DNA of 6,694 bases from Dehalococcoidales bacterium (GTDB lineage Bacteria; Chloroflexota; Dehalococcoidia; Dehalococcoidales; JAQTRN01), in NCBI GenBank assembly GCA_028711795.1, contig JAQTRN010000060.1, positions 1 through 6,694 on the forward strand, in the 5' to 3' direction. The notes under the pieces were generated by a model. That model had not been told where the DNA came from. It did no database searches and saw nothing but the letters and a program-made list of their open reading frames with translations. This document shows, one piece after another, positions 6,272 through 6,694 of the stretch (the stretch's first letter is position 1; each line of letters starts with the position of its first letter). The position numbers were made by a program, and so were the translations under genes.

Positions 6272-6300
6272 ATAATACCAGAATGTTAAAATCTGGTTAA
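6272..6300 (-). promoter_or_regulatory. Predicted PhoP-type box and promoter of the small exported protein gene
   Basis: The minus strand reads TTAACC-AGATT-TTAACA (6300-6284), again with an 11 bp period. A -10-like TATTAT (6277-6272) follows after 6 bases. Spacing and arrangement match the box upstream of the response regulator (7 bases to TATAAT), though the 5-base spacer differs, which argues against simple recent duplication. The leader to ATG 6243 would be about 20 bases and includes GGAGG. Confidence 0.55.
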
Positions 6301-6500
6301 GATTTGATGGTTACCCGACCAGGTTGAAATGTGGAGTCTGTACCGGAAGCGCTTATCAGTTGGTGTCCCATTCTTTGACGGGCTCTTCCTATTCGGGCGC
6401 TAGAGACGATAAACTGCCAAATACGTGTGTTTTCCGCTAAGAATACGTATATCTACGGATATCATTCACTTACTCTGAGTCCATACCATAGTCTTATGAA

Positions 6501-6507
6501 AAGGAGG
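6501..6507 (+). promoter_or_regulatory. Ribosome binding site of the right-edge gene
   Basis: AAGGAGG lies 5 bases before ATG 6513. An ATG at 6509 is too close to this site and its frame stops after eight codons, so 6513 is the start. Confidence 0.75.
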
Positions 6508-6512
6508 GATGA

Positions 6513-6694
6513 ATGACTATTCAATGGTTTCGTGACCTGGTCATTATTATTCTGGGCATTATCGCAGTTGGCGCGTTTATCTTCTGGATAGTCCTTTCCT
6601 CTTTGCTCTACAAACGGTTGAACCGGATACTGCACTCTGTAGAAAGGACTACTGCCGCTATACAGGCGATGACCTCATTCATCACTGAGGAAGT
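6513..6694 (+). CDS. Small membrane protein, N-terminal part (runs off window)
   Basis: Open to the window end: 60 full codons plus two bases. The start is ATG 6513 with an ideal AAGGAGG. The product begins MTIQWFRDLV and has one strong membrane helix (about 8-34, VIIILGIIAVGAFIFWIVLSSLL). It continues with a basic juxtamembrane segment (YKRLNRIL) and then an amphipathic helix (HSVERTTAAIQAMTSFITEEV). This is the layout of small DUF948-like/YtxH-associated membrane proteins with a cytoplasmic coiled coil, but the sequence is too short to assign. It is divergent from the rest of the window, with a 269 bp spacer before the small exported protein gene. I see no convincing promoter for it and no shared operator close to it. 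Confidence 0.75.
   Translation, partial: MTIQWFRDLVIIILGIIAVGAFIFWIVLSSLLYKRLNRILHSVERTTAAIQAMTSFITEE

Noticed and set aside
6375..6406. TTGACG with a downstream TAGAGA as a promoter for the plus-strand gene
   Set aside because: The gap of 20 bases and poor -10 match make it unconvincing, and it is over 100 bases from the start codon.

Overview
The window is a bacterial chromosome fragment, probably a metagenomic or draft contig. Seven of its eight genes run on the minus strand and one partial gene runs on the plus strand at the right edge. Base composition is moderate. The exporter adaptor is a lipoprotein rather than an inner-membrane-anchored protein with a TolC partner nearby, which fits a single-membrane cell. 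The wording of the kinase, the small secreted protein and the MacAB-like set resembles Dehalococcoidia/Chloroflexota genes as I remember them. That taxonomic guess is inference, not a search result. The first 13 bases are the Illumina adapter core, so the left end is a read-through artefact and not genomic sequence.

Layout, read right to left in the direction of transcription. (1) At 6513-6694 the start of a small single-helix membrane protein lies on the plus strand. (2) A 269 bp divergent spacer follows. (3) A small exported helical protein (5869-6243, minus) has its own promoter and is followed by a strong hairpin terminator (5786-5813). (4) A two-component system comes next: an OmpR/PhoB-type regulator (4985-5689) and a HAMP histidine kinase (3646-4995), overlapping by 11 bp. 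(5) A MacAB-type export operon follows: lipoprotein adaptor (2168-3568), ATPase (1503-2171) and FtsX-type permease (271-1506). Both internal junctions are 4 bp ATGA overlaps. (6) After 71 bp comes the start of a second lipoprotein gene (14-199), cut by the contig end. No gene-free stretch exceeds 300 bases.

The most informative signal is regulatory. Three transcription units (small exported protein, regulator-kinase pair, exporter operon) each have a minus-strand direct repeat of the form TTAAnn-N5-TTAAnn (11 bp period), lying 6-9 bp upstream of a plausible -10 element. The copy in front of the regulator is a perfect TTAACA-N5-TTAACA, which matches the PhoP box of Bacillus and the 11 bp periodicity of PhoB/OmpR-family operators. 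This suggests that the regulator controls itself, the exporter and the small secreted protein as one compact local regulon. No phosphate genes are visible. With an export pump and exported small proteins as targets, envelope stress or toxic-compound sensing is at least as likely as phosphate sensing.
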